Of a DNA stretch of 64,000 nucleotides, positions 17,546 through 26,379 are shown piece after piece. Origin of the DNA: Flagellimonas aquimarina (GTDB lineage: Bacteria; Bacteroidota; Bacteroidia; Flavobacteriales; Flavobacteriaceae); assembly GCF_003149745.1 (NCBI RefSeq), contig NZ_QGEG01000003.1, positions 3,473 through 67,472 of the forward strand, given 5' to 3'. Every line of letters starts with the position of its first letter. The stretch's first letter is position 1. Under the pieces are notes generated by a model. It ran no database searches and was not told the DNA's origin. It was given only the letters and a program-made list of their open reading frames with translations. Made by a program: the position numbers and the translations under genes.

Positions 17546-17696
17546 ATTATTGTAGACCTTTTGTTAACAAAATTGCAAGCAAATTTAGCACTAAAAGGAT
17601 TGTTTTCATAATTATTAACCATAAAATTGGGATTACATCGAGCTAAACTTGCTAGGCACACTTTTTGTTTACCTTTACTCAAAAATTACGCCCTAA

Positions 17697-18941
17697 ATGC
17701 GCTTTGTGATCAAACAAATATTTTTACTCTTTTTTGTTTCCAACATTTTGGCACAAGTACAAGAAGAAGTAAACCCTCCTGTCAATATAAAGTCCATAGT
17801 TTTCAAAGGTCCTACGGAAGACCAATTTCCAATAATTAAACTTGGAGAATCCATGACTTTGGAATTTGATGATCTTACCGCCAATGAACAAGATTACTAT
17901 TACAAAATTATCCACTGCGATTATGATTGGACCCCTTCACAGCTTTTAAAATCTCAATACTTAATAGGAATAGATAATCAACGAATAATTGATTATGAAA
18001 ATAGCTACACTACCCTTCAACCCTATTCTAACTATAGATTGACCATTCCCAATGAAAATGTTCGTTTAAAAGTAAGCGGCAACTATCTTATAGAAATCTA
18101 CAATAGTTATGGCGACCTGCAGTTTTCGCGAAGATTTTTGGTCTATCGCGATTTGGTAACCGTGGGCGGTACTGTAAAACGCTCTAGAGATTTTAACTTT
18201 CTGAATGAAAAACAAGTAGTTCAGTTTAACATCAATACCGCAGGGTTTCCTGTGGTTAATCCAAAGAAAGAAGTTAAAGTTGCTATTTTGCAAAACCACT
18301 TTTGGCCAACGGCTTTATATAATGTAAAACCGCAATTTACAGTTGGCACCGAGCTTGTGTATAAATATGACTTGGAAACAAGTTTCTATGGAGGTAATGA
18401 ATTTTTGAATTTTGACACAAAGGATTTACGGTCACCAACTTTTGCCATATCCAAAATTGAGTTCAAAGAATTGTACAACCATTATCTATTTACCAATACC
18501 TATAGGTATGACAGACCTTACACCTATTTTCCAGATATTAACGGTGACTTTGTTGTGCGGACTTTACAAGGTGAAGATGTGTCTAGAGAAGCAGAGTACA
18601 CCAAGGTCCATTTTAGCCTTCCTTATTCTAACGAAATTGGATTGGACAATGTTTACATTTTTGGAAAATTCAACAACTATGACCTAGGGGAAGAAAACAA
18701 AATGACTTTCAATTCGGAAACAGGAAAGATGGAACTTGCCCTTACCATGAAGCAAGGTTTTTACAATTACAAATATGTAATTGAAAGACAGGATGAAACA
18801 ATCGACCTCAACTACATAAGTGGAAACTTTCACTTTACCGAAAACAACTATCTCATTCTTGTCTACTATCGCGACTTTGGCGATATGTATGACAGTATTA
18901 TAGGAATAGGTTCTGTGAATTCTAGAACTATCAGCAATTAA
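17697..18941 (+). CDS. type IX secretion system plug protein (DUF5103)
   Basis: The 414-residue product has a short signal peptide (MRFVIKQIFLLFFVSNILAQ) and belongs to the DUF5103 family, whose Flavobacterium johnsoniae member was found plugging the periplasmic end of the SprA translocon. Characteristic segments include NIKSIVFKG, PIIKLGESMTLEFDDL, YYYKIIHCDYDW, ENSYTTLQPYSNYRL and the C-terminal FYNYKYVIE...YRDFGDMYD. Length is typical. A near-consensus -7 box (TACCTTTA) lies about 20 bases upstream. Confidence 0.88.
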   Translation: MRFVIKQIFLLFFVSNILAQVQEEVNPPVNIKSIVFKGPTEDQFPIIKLGESMTLEFDDLTANEQDYYYKIIHCDYDWTPSQLLKSQYLIGIDNQRIIDYENSYTTLQPYSNYRLTIPNENVRLKVSGNYLIEIYNSYGDLQFSRRFLVYRDLVTVGGTVKRSRDFNFLNEKQVVQFNINTAGFPVVNPKKEVKVAILQNHFWPTALYNVKPQFTVGTELVYKYDLETSFYGGNEFLNFDTKDLRSPTFAISKIEFKELYNHYLFTNTYRYDRPYTYFPDINGDFVVRTLQGEDVSREAEYTKVHFSLPYSNEIGLDNVYIFGKFNNYDLGEENKMTFNSETGKMELALTMKQGFYNYKYVIERQDETIDLNYISGNFHFTENNYLILVYYRDFGDMYDSIIGIGSVNSRTISN

Positions 18942-18971
18942 TTATCTTTAGCTCCTAATCCTGAAAGTGGA

Positions 18972-20165
18972 ATGGGAGATAACAAACCAAGCCTAATTAC
19001 CAAAGGTAGATACCAACTTAAGTTCCGAGGGACCGAGTGCCTTAATTGTGGGCACCTTCTTGATGTAAGCGATAAATATTGCCCCAATTGCTCTCAGGCA
19101 AATAGCACCAAAAAATTAGTCCTAAAGGATTTTTTCGATGAGTTTTTCTCAAGTTTGATTAATTATGACTCCAAACTTTTAAAAACATTATATGCACTAT
19201 TATTAAAACCAGGCACCATAACTAAAGATTATATAAAAGGAAGACGCATTGCCTACACCAATCCTTTTCGTTTTTTATTGAGCTTGGCATTTTTGTACTT
19301 ATTAATGTTCACTTACAACAACAGATTTTCTGGTTTAGACAAAATTGCCGACAACTATAACAATACTTCAGAGTCAAGCCCTTTGTCTTTTGACCTTAAT
19401 ACCGGTCAAATATCCGCTGACAGTACCGAAGTAAGAAAACAAGCCGAACAAGCATTGTTAAAATTGGACTCATTGGGGCTCAATGATGCGCCCGTATCCA
19501 AACAAATGGCGCATTTAGATTCTCTTGGTGTGTTTAGTACTCAAAAGGGTATTGACAAAGACTCCTTTATGCTGGCCGACCCAAAGACCTATTTTAAAGG
19601 GTTAACGGACAGTACTGGCACCAACAAATTCATCCTTAAAATGGAATTCTTTGCCAGTACCATAAAGCATGATACCCTTAGCAGTTTCGAAGAAGCAAAG
19701 GTCAAATATGACATTAAAAGTACAACAAGCAATAAAATGGCTTTTAATTTTTCAAATAGTTTGCTAAGGGTTGTTCAACAACCCAGTAGTTTTTTAAATT
19801 CGACCATTTCCAAGCTTCCTTTCGCCATATTTTTCTTTCTGCCCCTATTCACAGTTTTCATTTGGGTGGTTTATATCAGGAAAAATTACACCTACACCGA
19901 TCATCTCATTTTTAGTTTTCACAACCAATCATTATTATTTATCTTGCTCATCCTTAGCTTGATAGTGGATTCAATTTTTAATACGGCCAGTTCAGGACTT
20001 TTTTTACTGATTTTCAGCATTTATCTGTACAAGGCCATGAGAAATTTTTACGGGCAAGGAAGATTTAAAACGATTGTTAAATATCTCTTTCTGAATACTA
20101 TGTTTACTGTTCTAGCATTGTTAGTGGTAATCGTATTTTTTACAGGAAGCGTCATTACATATTAA
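18972..20165 (+). CDS. DUF3667 membrane protein with zinc ribbon
   Basis: The 397-residue product begins with a CxxC-x12-CxxC zinc ribbon (CLNCGHLL...CPNCSQ, residues 18-37), then the DUF3667 signature LKTLYALLLKPGTITKDYIKGRR and YTNPFRFLLSLAFLYLL. A long hydrophilic, probably periplasmic, segment separates the first helix from three or four C-terminal helices. The family is common in Bacteroidota and has no established function. It starts 30 bases after the plug gene and 5 bases before apaG, so all three may be co-transcribed. Confidence 0.85.
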   Translation: MGDNKPSLITKGRYQLKFRGTECLNCGHLLDVSDKYCPNCSQANSTKKLVLKDFFDEFFSSLINYDSKLLKTLYALLLKPGTITKDYIKGRRIAYTNPFRFLLSLAFLYLLMFTYNNRFSGLDKIADNYNNTSESSPLSFDLNTGQISADSTEVRKQAEQALLKLDSLGLNDAPVSKQMAHLDSLGVFSTQKGIDKDSFMLADPKTYFKGLTDSTGTNKFILKMEFFASTIKHDTLSSFEEAKVKYDIKSTTSNKMAFNFSNSLLRVVQQPSSFLNSTISKLPFAIFFFLPLFTVFIWVVYIRKNYTYTDHLIFSFHNQSLLFILLILSLIVDSIFNTASSGLFLLIFSIYLYKAMRNFYGQGRFKTIVKYLFLNTMFTVLALLVVIVFFTGSVITY

Positions 20166-20170
20166 AGGTT

Positions 20171-20557
20171 ATGTTCACCCAAGTCACAAAAGGAATAAAA
20201 GTTTCGGTACAAACCACTTTCGAGGGTACATTTTTTAAGAACTATAAAATGCACTATGCCTTTGGATACACCATTACCATTGAAAACCAAAGTAAGGATG
20301 CAGTACAACTTACTGCCAGACATTGGGACATTTTTGATGCACTTAAAGAAATGGAAACTGTTGATGGTGAAGGTGTAATTGGCAAAAAACCTGTAATAAA
20401 GCCAGGCAAATCCCATACCTACAGCTCTGGTTGTTTACTGGCATCTCCTATTGGTGCCATGCGTGGCTATTACCACATGGTCAACTTCACCTCTTCAGAG
20501 GAATTTGACGTGGATATCCCTACCTTTAAATTTGCTGCTCCTTTTGCTATAAACTAG
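20171..20557 (+). CDS. apaG: ApaG-domain protein
   Basis: The 128-residue product is a single ApaG beta-sandwich: TKGIKVSVQTTFEG, YTITIENQSKDAVQLTARHW, DGEGVIGKKPVIKPG, HTYSSGCLLASPIGAMRGYY. Bacterial ApaG was linked genetically to Co2+/Mg2+ resistance and Ap4A metabolism, but the biochemical role is unclear. Length is normal (about 125). It lies 5 bases after the DUF3667 gene. Confidence 0.95.
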   Translation: MFTQVTKGIKVSVQTTFEGTFFKNYKMHYAFGYTITIENQSKDAVQLTARHWDIFDALKEMETVDGEGVIGKKPVIKPGKSHTYSSGCLLASPIGAMRGYYHMVNFTSSEEFDVDIPTFKFAAPFAIN

Positions 20558-20591
20558 TTAGAATTCATTTTACATTGGCTTTTCCTTTCAC

Positions 20592-20599
20592 TACCTTTG
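20592..20599 (+). promoter_or_regulatory. Bacteroidota-type -7 box for pruA
   Basis: TACCTTTG fits TAnnTTTG and lies 31 bases before the pruA start codon. No good -33 element at the standard spacing. Confidence 0.4.
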
Positions 20600-20630
20600 G
20601 TGGAATTTTTAACACATAAAATCCATCATT

Positions 20631-22259
20631 ATGGGAAAAGGTTTTTTTCAAGTTCCAACAGCGTATAATGAGCCTATTAAAAGTTATGCTCCCGGCACTC
20701 CGGAACGTGAAGAAGTACTGCAACAATACGATGCATACTACAAAGGTAATGTTGATGTTCCTTTATATATAGGTTCCGAGGAAATAAAAACTGGAAACAC
20801 GAGGACCATGTCACCTCCGCATGAACACAAGCATGTAGTGGGAAAATTTCATTTGGCAGAAAAGAAACATGTGGAACAAGCTATTTCCAATGGTTTGGAA
20901 GCACGAGAGGCATGGGCCAATCTAACTTGGGAACAGCGTGCCGCCATTTTTTTAAAAGCTGCAGAATTAATAGCTGGTCCTTACCGTGCAAAAATCAACG
21001 CGGCCACGATGATAGCCCAATCCAAGACAATTCATCAAGCTGAGATTGATGCAGCTTGCGAATTTATAGATTTCCTTAGGTTCAATGTGGAATACATGAC
21101 TCAAATTTATACGGAGCAACCAGAGTCTTCAGAAGGTATTTGGAATCGAGTTGAATATCGCCCATTAGAAGGTTTTGTGTATGCTATTACACCCTTCAAT
21201 TTTACGGCTATCGCAGGAAACCTTCCCGCAAGTGCAGCAATGATGGGGAATGTTGTCATCTGGAAACCCAGTGACAGTCAAGTATTCTCTGCTAAAGTAA
21301 TCATTGATGTTTTCAAAGAAGCTGGGTTGCCAGACGGAGTAATCAATGTTGTTTTCGGAGATCCGGTCATGGTTACCGAGACTGTTCTTTCGAGTCCGGA
21401 TTTTTCTGGCCTTCATTTTACAGGTTCCACTTTTGTCTTTAAAGAATTATGGAAACAGATAGGAAATAACATCCACACCTATAAAACCTATCCAAAGATT
21501 GTTGGAGAGACAGGAGGAAAAGATTTTATTGTTGCACACCCATCTGCAAAACCAAAACAAGTATCCACTGCCATTATTAGAGGAGCATTTGAGTTTCAAG
21601 GACAAAAATGTAGTGCTGCATCAAGAGTATACCTACCAAAATCTATCGCAGCTGAAGTTTTAGATTTTGTTAAAGCGGATATTGCCTCGTTTAACAAACC
21701 TGGTTCTCCTGCAGATATGAGCAACTTCATTACTGCTGTGATTCATGAAGGTTCTTTTGACAAGCTTTCCAAGTATATTGACCAAGCTAAAGCTGACAGC
21801 AATGCCGAAATCATTGCTGGTGGTAATTATGATAAATCTGTTGGCTATTTTATTGAGCCTACGGTTATTTTAACCCAAGACCCAAAATATACCACAATGT
21901 GCACTGAGCTTTTTGGCCCTGTGGTAACCATTTATGTCTATGAAGATACTGATTGGGCAAAAACTTTGGAATTGGTGGATAGTACTTCAGAATATGCTTT
22001 AACAGGTGCTGTTTTGGCCACTGACCGGTATGCAATTGATGAAGCTACCAAAGCACTTCAAAATTGTGCTGGTAATTTCTACATCAACGATAAGCCAACA
22101 GGCGCCGTAGTGGGGCAACAACCTTTTGGAGGAGCAAGAGCTTCGGGTACCAATGATAAAGCTGGCTCTGCCCAAAACTTATTGCGCTGGGTATCTCCAA
22201 GATTGATAAAAGAGACTTTTGTTACACCAGAAGATTACAGATATCCATTTTTGGGATAA
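20631..22259 (+). CDS. pruA: L-glutamate gamma-semialdehyde (1-pyrroline-5-carboxylate) dehydrogenase
   Basis: The 542-residue product oxidises glutamate semialdehyde to glutamate in proline catabolism. It is the monofunctional eukaryote-like form, about 540 residues and without a proline dehydrogenase domain. The aldehyde dehydrogenase motifs are clear: GFVYAITPFNFTAIAGN, WKPSDSQ, HFTGSTFVFKELW, GETGGKDF (general base Glu), FQGQKCSAASRVY (catalytic Cys), and ELFGPVVTIYVYED. No proline dehydrogenase gene lies next to it in this window. Confidence 0.97.
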   Translation: MGKGFFQVPTAYNEPIKSYAPGTPEREEVLQQYDAYYKGNVDVPLYIGSEEIKTGNTRTMSPPHEHKHVVGKFHLAEKKHVEQAISNGLEAREAWANLTWEQRAAIFLKAAELIAGPYRAKINAATMIAQSKTIHQAEIDAACEFIDFLRFNVEYMTQIYTEQPESSEGIWNRVEYRPLEGFVYAITPFNFTAIAGNLPASAAMMGNVVIWKPSDSQVFSAKVIIDVFKEAGLPDGVINVVFGDPVMVTETVLSSPDFSGLHFTGSTFVFKELWKQIGNNIHTYKTYPKIVGETGGKDFIVAHPSAKPKQVSTAIIRGAFEFQGQKCSAASRVYLPKSIAAEVLDFVKADIASFNKPGSPADMSNFITAVIHEGSFDKLSKYIDQAKADSNAEIIAGGNYDKSVGYFIEPTVILTQDPKYTTMCTELFGPVVTIYVYEDTDWAKTLELVDSTSEYALTGAVLATDRYAIDEATKALQNCAGNFYINDKPTGAVVGQQPFGGARASGTNDKAGSAQNLLRWVSPRLIKETFVTPEDYRYPFLG

Positions 22260-22274
22260 ATAAACTCATATGTG

Positions 22275-23042
22275 ATGGACGTTTCAGCCTATTTAAAAAG
22301 AATTAATTATCATAAAAAGGTTGAAATTGACGTAACGACTTTGTTTGAACTTCAAAGGGCACACTTGCTAAGTGTGCCCTTTGAAAATTTAGATATTCAT
22401 TACAACAACAAAATTGTTTTGGACATGGATATCATTTTTGACAAAATTGTTGTCCGTAAGAGAGGTGGGTTCTGTTATGAACTCAATGGTCTTTTTCACG
22501 CCCTTCTAAAAGAGATCGGGTTCAATGTCTGCATTATTTCTGCCCGGGTACATTCTGAAAAAGACCAATATGGAAAGGAAAATGATCACATGGCAATTCT
22601 TGCAACCATTGGAATGGAGCAATTTCTGGTCGATGTTGGCTTTGGGAAATTCTCATTTAAACCGCTTCCTTTGAAGCTTAACGAAGCTCTTTTGGATGAT
22701 TACGGAACGTTTGTTTTTGATAATTATAACAAAGACTATTTAAGAGTTTGTACACAAATAGATGATTTGTTAGTGCCACAATATATCTTTGGCACAAAGC
22801 AGCAGGAATTATCGGAGTTTAAGGATATGTGCAGCTATCACCAAACCAGCGATGAATCCCACTTCACTAAAAAAAAGGTAATTTCCATAAGTACGGAGAA
22901 TGGCCGTATTACGTTGAACAATACCAAAATAAAGATTGTAAACGGGGCAAAAACCAAAGAAATCGAGTTTAATGAAGACCAGTTCGATGTATATCTTAAG
23001 GATTACTTCGATATAGTTATGAAAATTGAAGAACCAAAGTAA
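22275..23042 (+). CDS. nat: arylamine N-acetyltransferase
   Basis: The 255-residue product has the NAT catalytic triad: Cys67 in RKRGGFCYELN, His105 in NDHMAIL and Asp120 in FLVDVGFG, with N-terminal HLLSVPFENLDIHY. NAT enzymes move acetyl from acetyl-CoA to arylamines or hydrazines, or act in natural-product pathways. I chose ATG 22275 rather than the GTG just before it. It follows pruA by 15 bases, and its last 17 bases overlap the next gene, a GlxA-type regulator, so the two are probably translationally coupled. The natural substrate is unknown. Confidence 0.92.
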   Translation: MDVSAYLKRINYHKKVEIDVTTLFELQRAHLLSVPFENLDIHYNNKIVLDMDIIFDKIVVRKRGGFCYELNGLFHALLKEIGFNVCIISARVHSEKDQYGKENDHMAILATIGMEQFLVDVGFGKFSFKPLPLKLNEALLDDYGTFVFDNYNKDYLRVCTQIDDLLVPQYIFGTKQQELSEFKDMCSYHQTSDESHFTKKKVISISTENGRITLNNTKIKIVNGAKTKEIEFNEDQFDVYLKDYFDIVMKIEEPK

Positions 23043-23994
23043 ACATAGAGCTTTTTTCCTTGTACCACCAGAGGTCCAGCTTTTGGATATGGCAGGCCCA
23101 GCACACCTTTTTTATGAAGCAAATGAATATGGTGCTCAAATTGAGACCCATTACTTAAGCCTGAACACCTCGAGCAAAGAGGTATCCAGTGCTGGGATTT
23201 CTTTAGGTAATTTAGAAGCTTTTGAAGACTTTACACTGGGAACAAATGACCTTCTTTTTATTCCCGGTTTGGAGTCCCATCTGTTTTTCGCTGATAATTT
23301 TGAGCAACAAAACCAATCTTTTTTTCTGTGGCTACAAAAGCAAAATCAAAACGGTTCTAAAATCTGTTCTGTTTGTACAGGAGCATACGTCATGGCTTTT
23401 GCTGGCCTTTTTGATGGAAAAAAGTGCACAACTCATTGGAAATATTTGGAAGAGTTTCAATCTAGGTTCCCTAAAACCAAATTGCATTCAGATAGGTTGA
23501 TAGTCAAGGATGGCAATCTATATTCCAGTGCTGGAGTTTCTTCAGGAATAGACTTGGCCCTTTTTCTTTTAGAAGAACTCTACGGGCCAGTTTTTGCCAC
23601 AAAAATTGCCAAAGAAGTTGTTATATATCTTCGCAGAACAGAACACGACCCCCAACTTAGTGTCTTTTTGCAATATCGAAATCATTTGGACAATCGTATC
23701 CATCAAGCTCAGGACACTTTAGCACAAAACCTGGATAAAAAGTTAAAAATAGAGGAGCTTGCCGAAAATGTTCATATGAGCCCCAGAAACCTTACACGCC
23801 TGTTTAAAAAGACCACTGGAATTACAATAGGTCATTATCTAGATAAACTTCGTGTAGAACGAGCGGTGCAACTTCTTTCAGATGGTTCTAAAGTGGATAC
23901 GGTATCCGCAGCCTGCGGATTTCAAAGCAATAATCAATTGAGAACCTTACTAAAAAAGCACACCTCCTCTCTTCCCTCAGAATGGCGCGAATAA
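23026..23994 (+). CDS. GlxA-type transcriptional regulator (DJ-1/PfpI domain plus AraC helix-turn-helix)
   Basis: The 322-residue product has an N-terminal DJ-1/PfpI domain (residues about 8-190; nucleophile-elbow Cys117 in CSVCTGAYVMA, followed by LFDGKKCTTHWKYLEEFQ) and a C-terminal AraC-type DNA-binding domain (KIEELAENVHMSPRNLTRLFKKTTGI; VSAACGFQSNNQLRTLLKKH). Such regulators sense an unknown ligand through the DJ-1 domain. The start appears to be TTG at 23026: an in-frame TGA lies just upstream, and the next ATG would cut into the DJ-1 fold. It overlaps the nat gene by 17 bases. A secreted DJ-1 protein is encoded next. Confidence 0.9.
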   Translation: MKNQSKHRAFFLVPPEVQLLDMAGPAHLFYEANEYGAQIETHYLSLNTSSKEVSSAGISLGNLEAFEDFTLGTNDLLFIPGLESHLFFADNFEQQNQSFFLWLQKQNQNGSKICSVCTGAYVMAFAGLFDGKKCTTHWKYLEEFQSRFPKTKLHSDRLIVKDGNLYSSAGVSSGIDLALFLLEELYGPVFATKIAKEVVIYLRRTEHDPQLSVFLQYRNHLDNRIHQAQDTLAQNLDKKLKIEELAENVHMSPRNLTRLFKKTTGITIGHYLDKLRVERAVQLLSDGSKVDTVSAACGFQSNNQLRTLLKKHTSSLPSEWRE

Positions 23995-24074
23995 TTGTCC
24001 CAATGTTGAGCAATCTTGTCCTTTTCAAGACAACATTGGCAGACTAACTTTGCTGTACATCAAAAATTCAAAAA

Positions 24075-25112
24075 ATGAACAAATTAATAATTCCTTTCCT
24101 GCTCCTATGCGGAATCGCTTTTAGCTACCCCCAAAACAGTACACAAACACCTGACATATACATTTGCCCCCCATGTGGGCTTGAATGTGACAACACAGAA
24201 CATACCAATCCAGGTATTTGTTCATTTTGCAATATGACACTTATGAAAAAAGAAAATGTAAAAACCATTGCCTTTTATTTACAGGAAAGAGTTGAAGTTC
24301 TAGATTTTGCTGGACCAATGGAAGTTCTTTCCTATGCAGGATTTAATGTGTTTACTGTATCAGCTAAAAAGGACCCAATAAAATCACAGGGTATTCTTAG
24401 CGTTATCCCAGATTATACAATAGAGGATGCTCCCGAGGCAGATATTTTAGCATTTTTTGGAGGTAATGCTTCGCCCACATCCAAAAACCCCAAAGTAATG
24501 GAATGGATTAAAAAACAAGAACAGGTAAAATATCATTTTTCTGTTTGTACAGGGGCTTTTATTTTGGCCGAAGCTGGAATACTGGATGGAAAAACAGCCA
24601 CAACATTCCATAGTTCTTTGGACAATCTTAAAAACAATTACCCAAAGATAAATGTGCGTAAAAATGTGCGTTTTGTAGATAATGGAAGAGTAATCACCAC
24701 TGCTGGAATTTCTGCAGGAATAGATGGAGCACTGCATCTTGTAGCAAAACTGCATGGATTAAATGCGGCCAAACGCATTGCATATAATATGGAATATGAT
24801 AATTGGCAATTGGGCAACGGGTTAATCCTTTCTGAAGACAATCCCTATGAAAACAGGATATCCAATTCAGATCTTGCTCCATTTGAAGGGCTTTATGAGT
24901 ACAAAGATGGCGGTCAAATTACATTGAAAATCAATAAAAAGGATGGTGACCTTTACACAATAGTAGATGAACTTGTTTACCCTCTTTATCATGAAAAAGA
25001 TGATACATTCTCCAATATTGCCGACATCAAGATTTTATTCAAAAGAAATGCTTCAGACCAAATTGTTGGGTATTCTTTAGATAATGATGCAAAGGTCTAC
25101 AAGAAACTTTAA
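24075..25112 (+). CDS. secreted DJ-1/PfpI protein with N-terminal five-Cys module
   Basis: The 345-residue product has a signal peptide (residues 1-18), then a small Cys module at 29-58 with spacing C-x2-C-x3-C-x10-C-x2-C followed by Asn-Met. It resembles the heavy-metal-binding domain often seen as YxCPMHP...CPxCGM, but with the MHP replaced. A DJ-1/PfpI domain follows (about 64-245; Cys158 in FSVCTGAFILAEAG) without a helix-turn-helix, then a C-terminal lipocalin-like or DUF3471-like domain (APFEGLYEYKDGGQI...LKINKKDGDLY). It is encoded 80 bases after the GlxA-type regulator and 8 bases before a hydrolase that has the same Cys module. Catalytic activity is untested. Confidence 0.8.
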   Translation: MNKLIIPFLLLCGIAFSYPQNSTQTPDIYICPPCGLECDNTEHTNPGICSFCNMTLMKKENVKTIAFYLQERVEVLDFAGPMEVLSYAGFNVFTVSAKKDPIKSQGILSVIPDYTIEDAPEADILAFFGGNASPTSKNPKVMEWIKKQEQVKYHFSVCTGAFILAEAGILDGKTATTFHSSLDNLKNNYPKINVRKNVRFVDNGRVITTAGISAGIDGALHLVAKLHGLNAAKRIAYNMEYDNWQLGNGLILSEDNPYENRISNSDLAPFEGLYEYKDGGQITLKINKKDGDLYTIVDELVYPLYHEKDDTFSNIADIKILFKRNASDQIVGYSLDNDAKVYKKL

Positions 25113-25120
25113 GCAGTTGC

Positions 25121-26104
25121 ATGGCCAGTTTTCCACGCATCTTAGTTATTTTTTCTTTTTTGGCATGCTTGGGAGTCAGCGCACAACAAGATAAGTATAG
25201 CTGCCCACCATGTGCTTCAGATTGCCACAACGTAGATTTTTTAGAGCCAAGAAATTGTCCAATTTGCAATATGCCTCTTATAAAAGTAGAACATTCCCAA
25301 TTTGAAGGATATGTAAAGGAGGAAATCCAAATTCCAAATGACACTATTTTATTAAATGCTGCCTATTATACTCCTAAAAACAAAAGCAAGATTAAGGGCG
25401 CCATGATTGTTGTGCATGGCTCGGCCCCCTCTAGGTACGAAGATGTGAGCTTTTACACTAAAATTGGAACTGAACTTGGTATGGCCGTATTGGCATATGA
25501 TAAAAGAGGGGTGGGGAAATCTGGAGGAAATTATCAGTTTTTCAGTGTTGAGGAGAGTGAAAATTGGTTCAATTTGCTTGCATCTGATGTGTTGGCATGC
25601 TTATTATGGTTAAAACATCGACCAGAGCTTCAAAAAACAAAAATTGGATTGATCGGAGGTAGTCAAGCAGGCTGGATAATGCCTTTGGCAGCATCAAAAA
25701 ACAAGTATATTGATTTTATTATTATTGGGGAAGGGGTAGCCATTTCTGCTGGCGAAGAACAGTATTTTAGCCAACTTACAGGTGATGGTGACGAAGGTGC
25801 AAACAATATGTCAATAGCAGAGGCACATTTAAAGCTCCAAAATTTTAGGGGCGACAGAGGTTTTGACCCAAGAAATATCCTTAAGGAGTTAAACGTTAAA
25901 ACCCTTTGGTTTCTTGGAACCCAAGACCCCGTTATTCCGGTTGATGCCACACGGAAGGCACTACAAGTCATGAACAATCCCAATTTCCAGGTTCAAATTT
26001 TAGAAAATGGAGATCACGACTTTATTAATACACAATCTGGAAAACCCTATGATTTGCTTAAATTTATAAGACCCTGGTTATTCCATAATGGTATTCTAAA
26101 ATAA
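25121..26104 (+). CDS. secreted alpha/beta hydrolase with N-terminal five-Cys module
   Basis: The 327-residue product has a signal peptide (MASFPRILVIFSFLACLGVSAQ), then the same C-x2-C-x3-C-x10-C-x2-C-Asn-Met module at residues 28-51 as its upstream neighbour. An alpha/beta hydrolase follows: oxyanion loop VVHGSAPSRYED, AYDKRGVGKSGG, nucleophile elbow GGSQAGW (Ser in GxSxG), acid in LGTQDPVIPVD, and His in ENGDHDF. It looks like an esterase or peptidase of the dienelactone-hydrolase/prolyl-oligopeptidase side of the fold. The substrate is unknown. The 8-base gap to the DJ-1 gene indicates an operon. Confidence 0.85.
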   Translation: MASFPRILVIFSFLACLGVSAQQDKYSCPPCASDCHNVDFLEPRNCPICNMPLIKVEHSQFEGYVKEEIQIPNDTILLNAAYYTPKNKSKIKGAMIVVHGSAPSRYEDVSFYTKIGTELGMAVLAYDKRGVGKSGGNYQFFSVEESENWFNLLASDVLACLLWLKHRPELQKTKIGLIGGSQAGWIMPLAASKNKYIDFIIIGEGVAISAGEEQYFSQLTGDGDEGANNMSIAEAHLKLQNFRGDRGFDPRNILKELNVKTLWFLGTQDPVIPVDATRKALQVMNNPNFQVQILENGDHDFINTQSGKPYDLLKFIRPWLFHNGILK

Positions 26105-26379
26105 CATTGGCACTCCTTTCCTTACAGTACAAAGAAAGAATTCACTATTTATCTTTAAAAAACACCTGCATTAGCAAAAATGGGTAGACCAAGCACAAGA
26201 TGGTTCAATGCTAAACACCAAAAATTGTATAGCCAACACCATTCAATGGTTTCTTTCAGTCTATCATCCATAAACCGAGAAGCCACAGCTATAAGATCGT
26301 CCATTAATCAGGAGAAAAGTTTTAATATATTTCTTCTTGTAAATCCCATTCCATTTACCACATTTTGCAAAATGTATAA

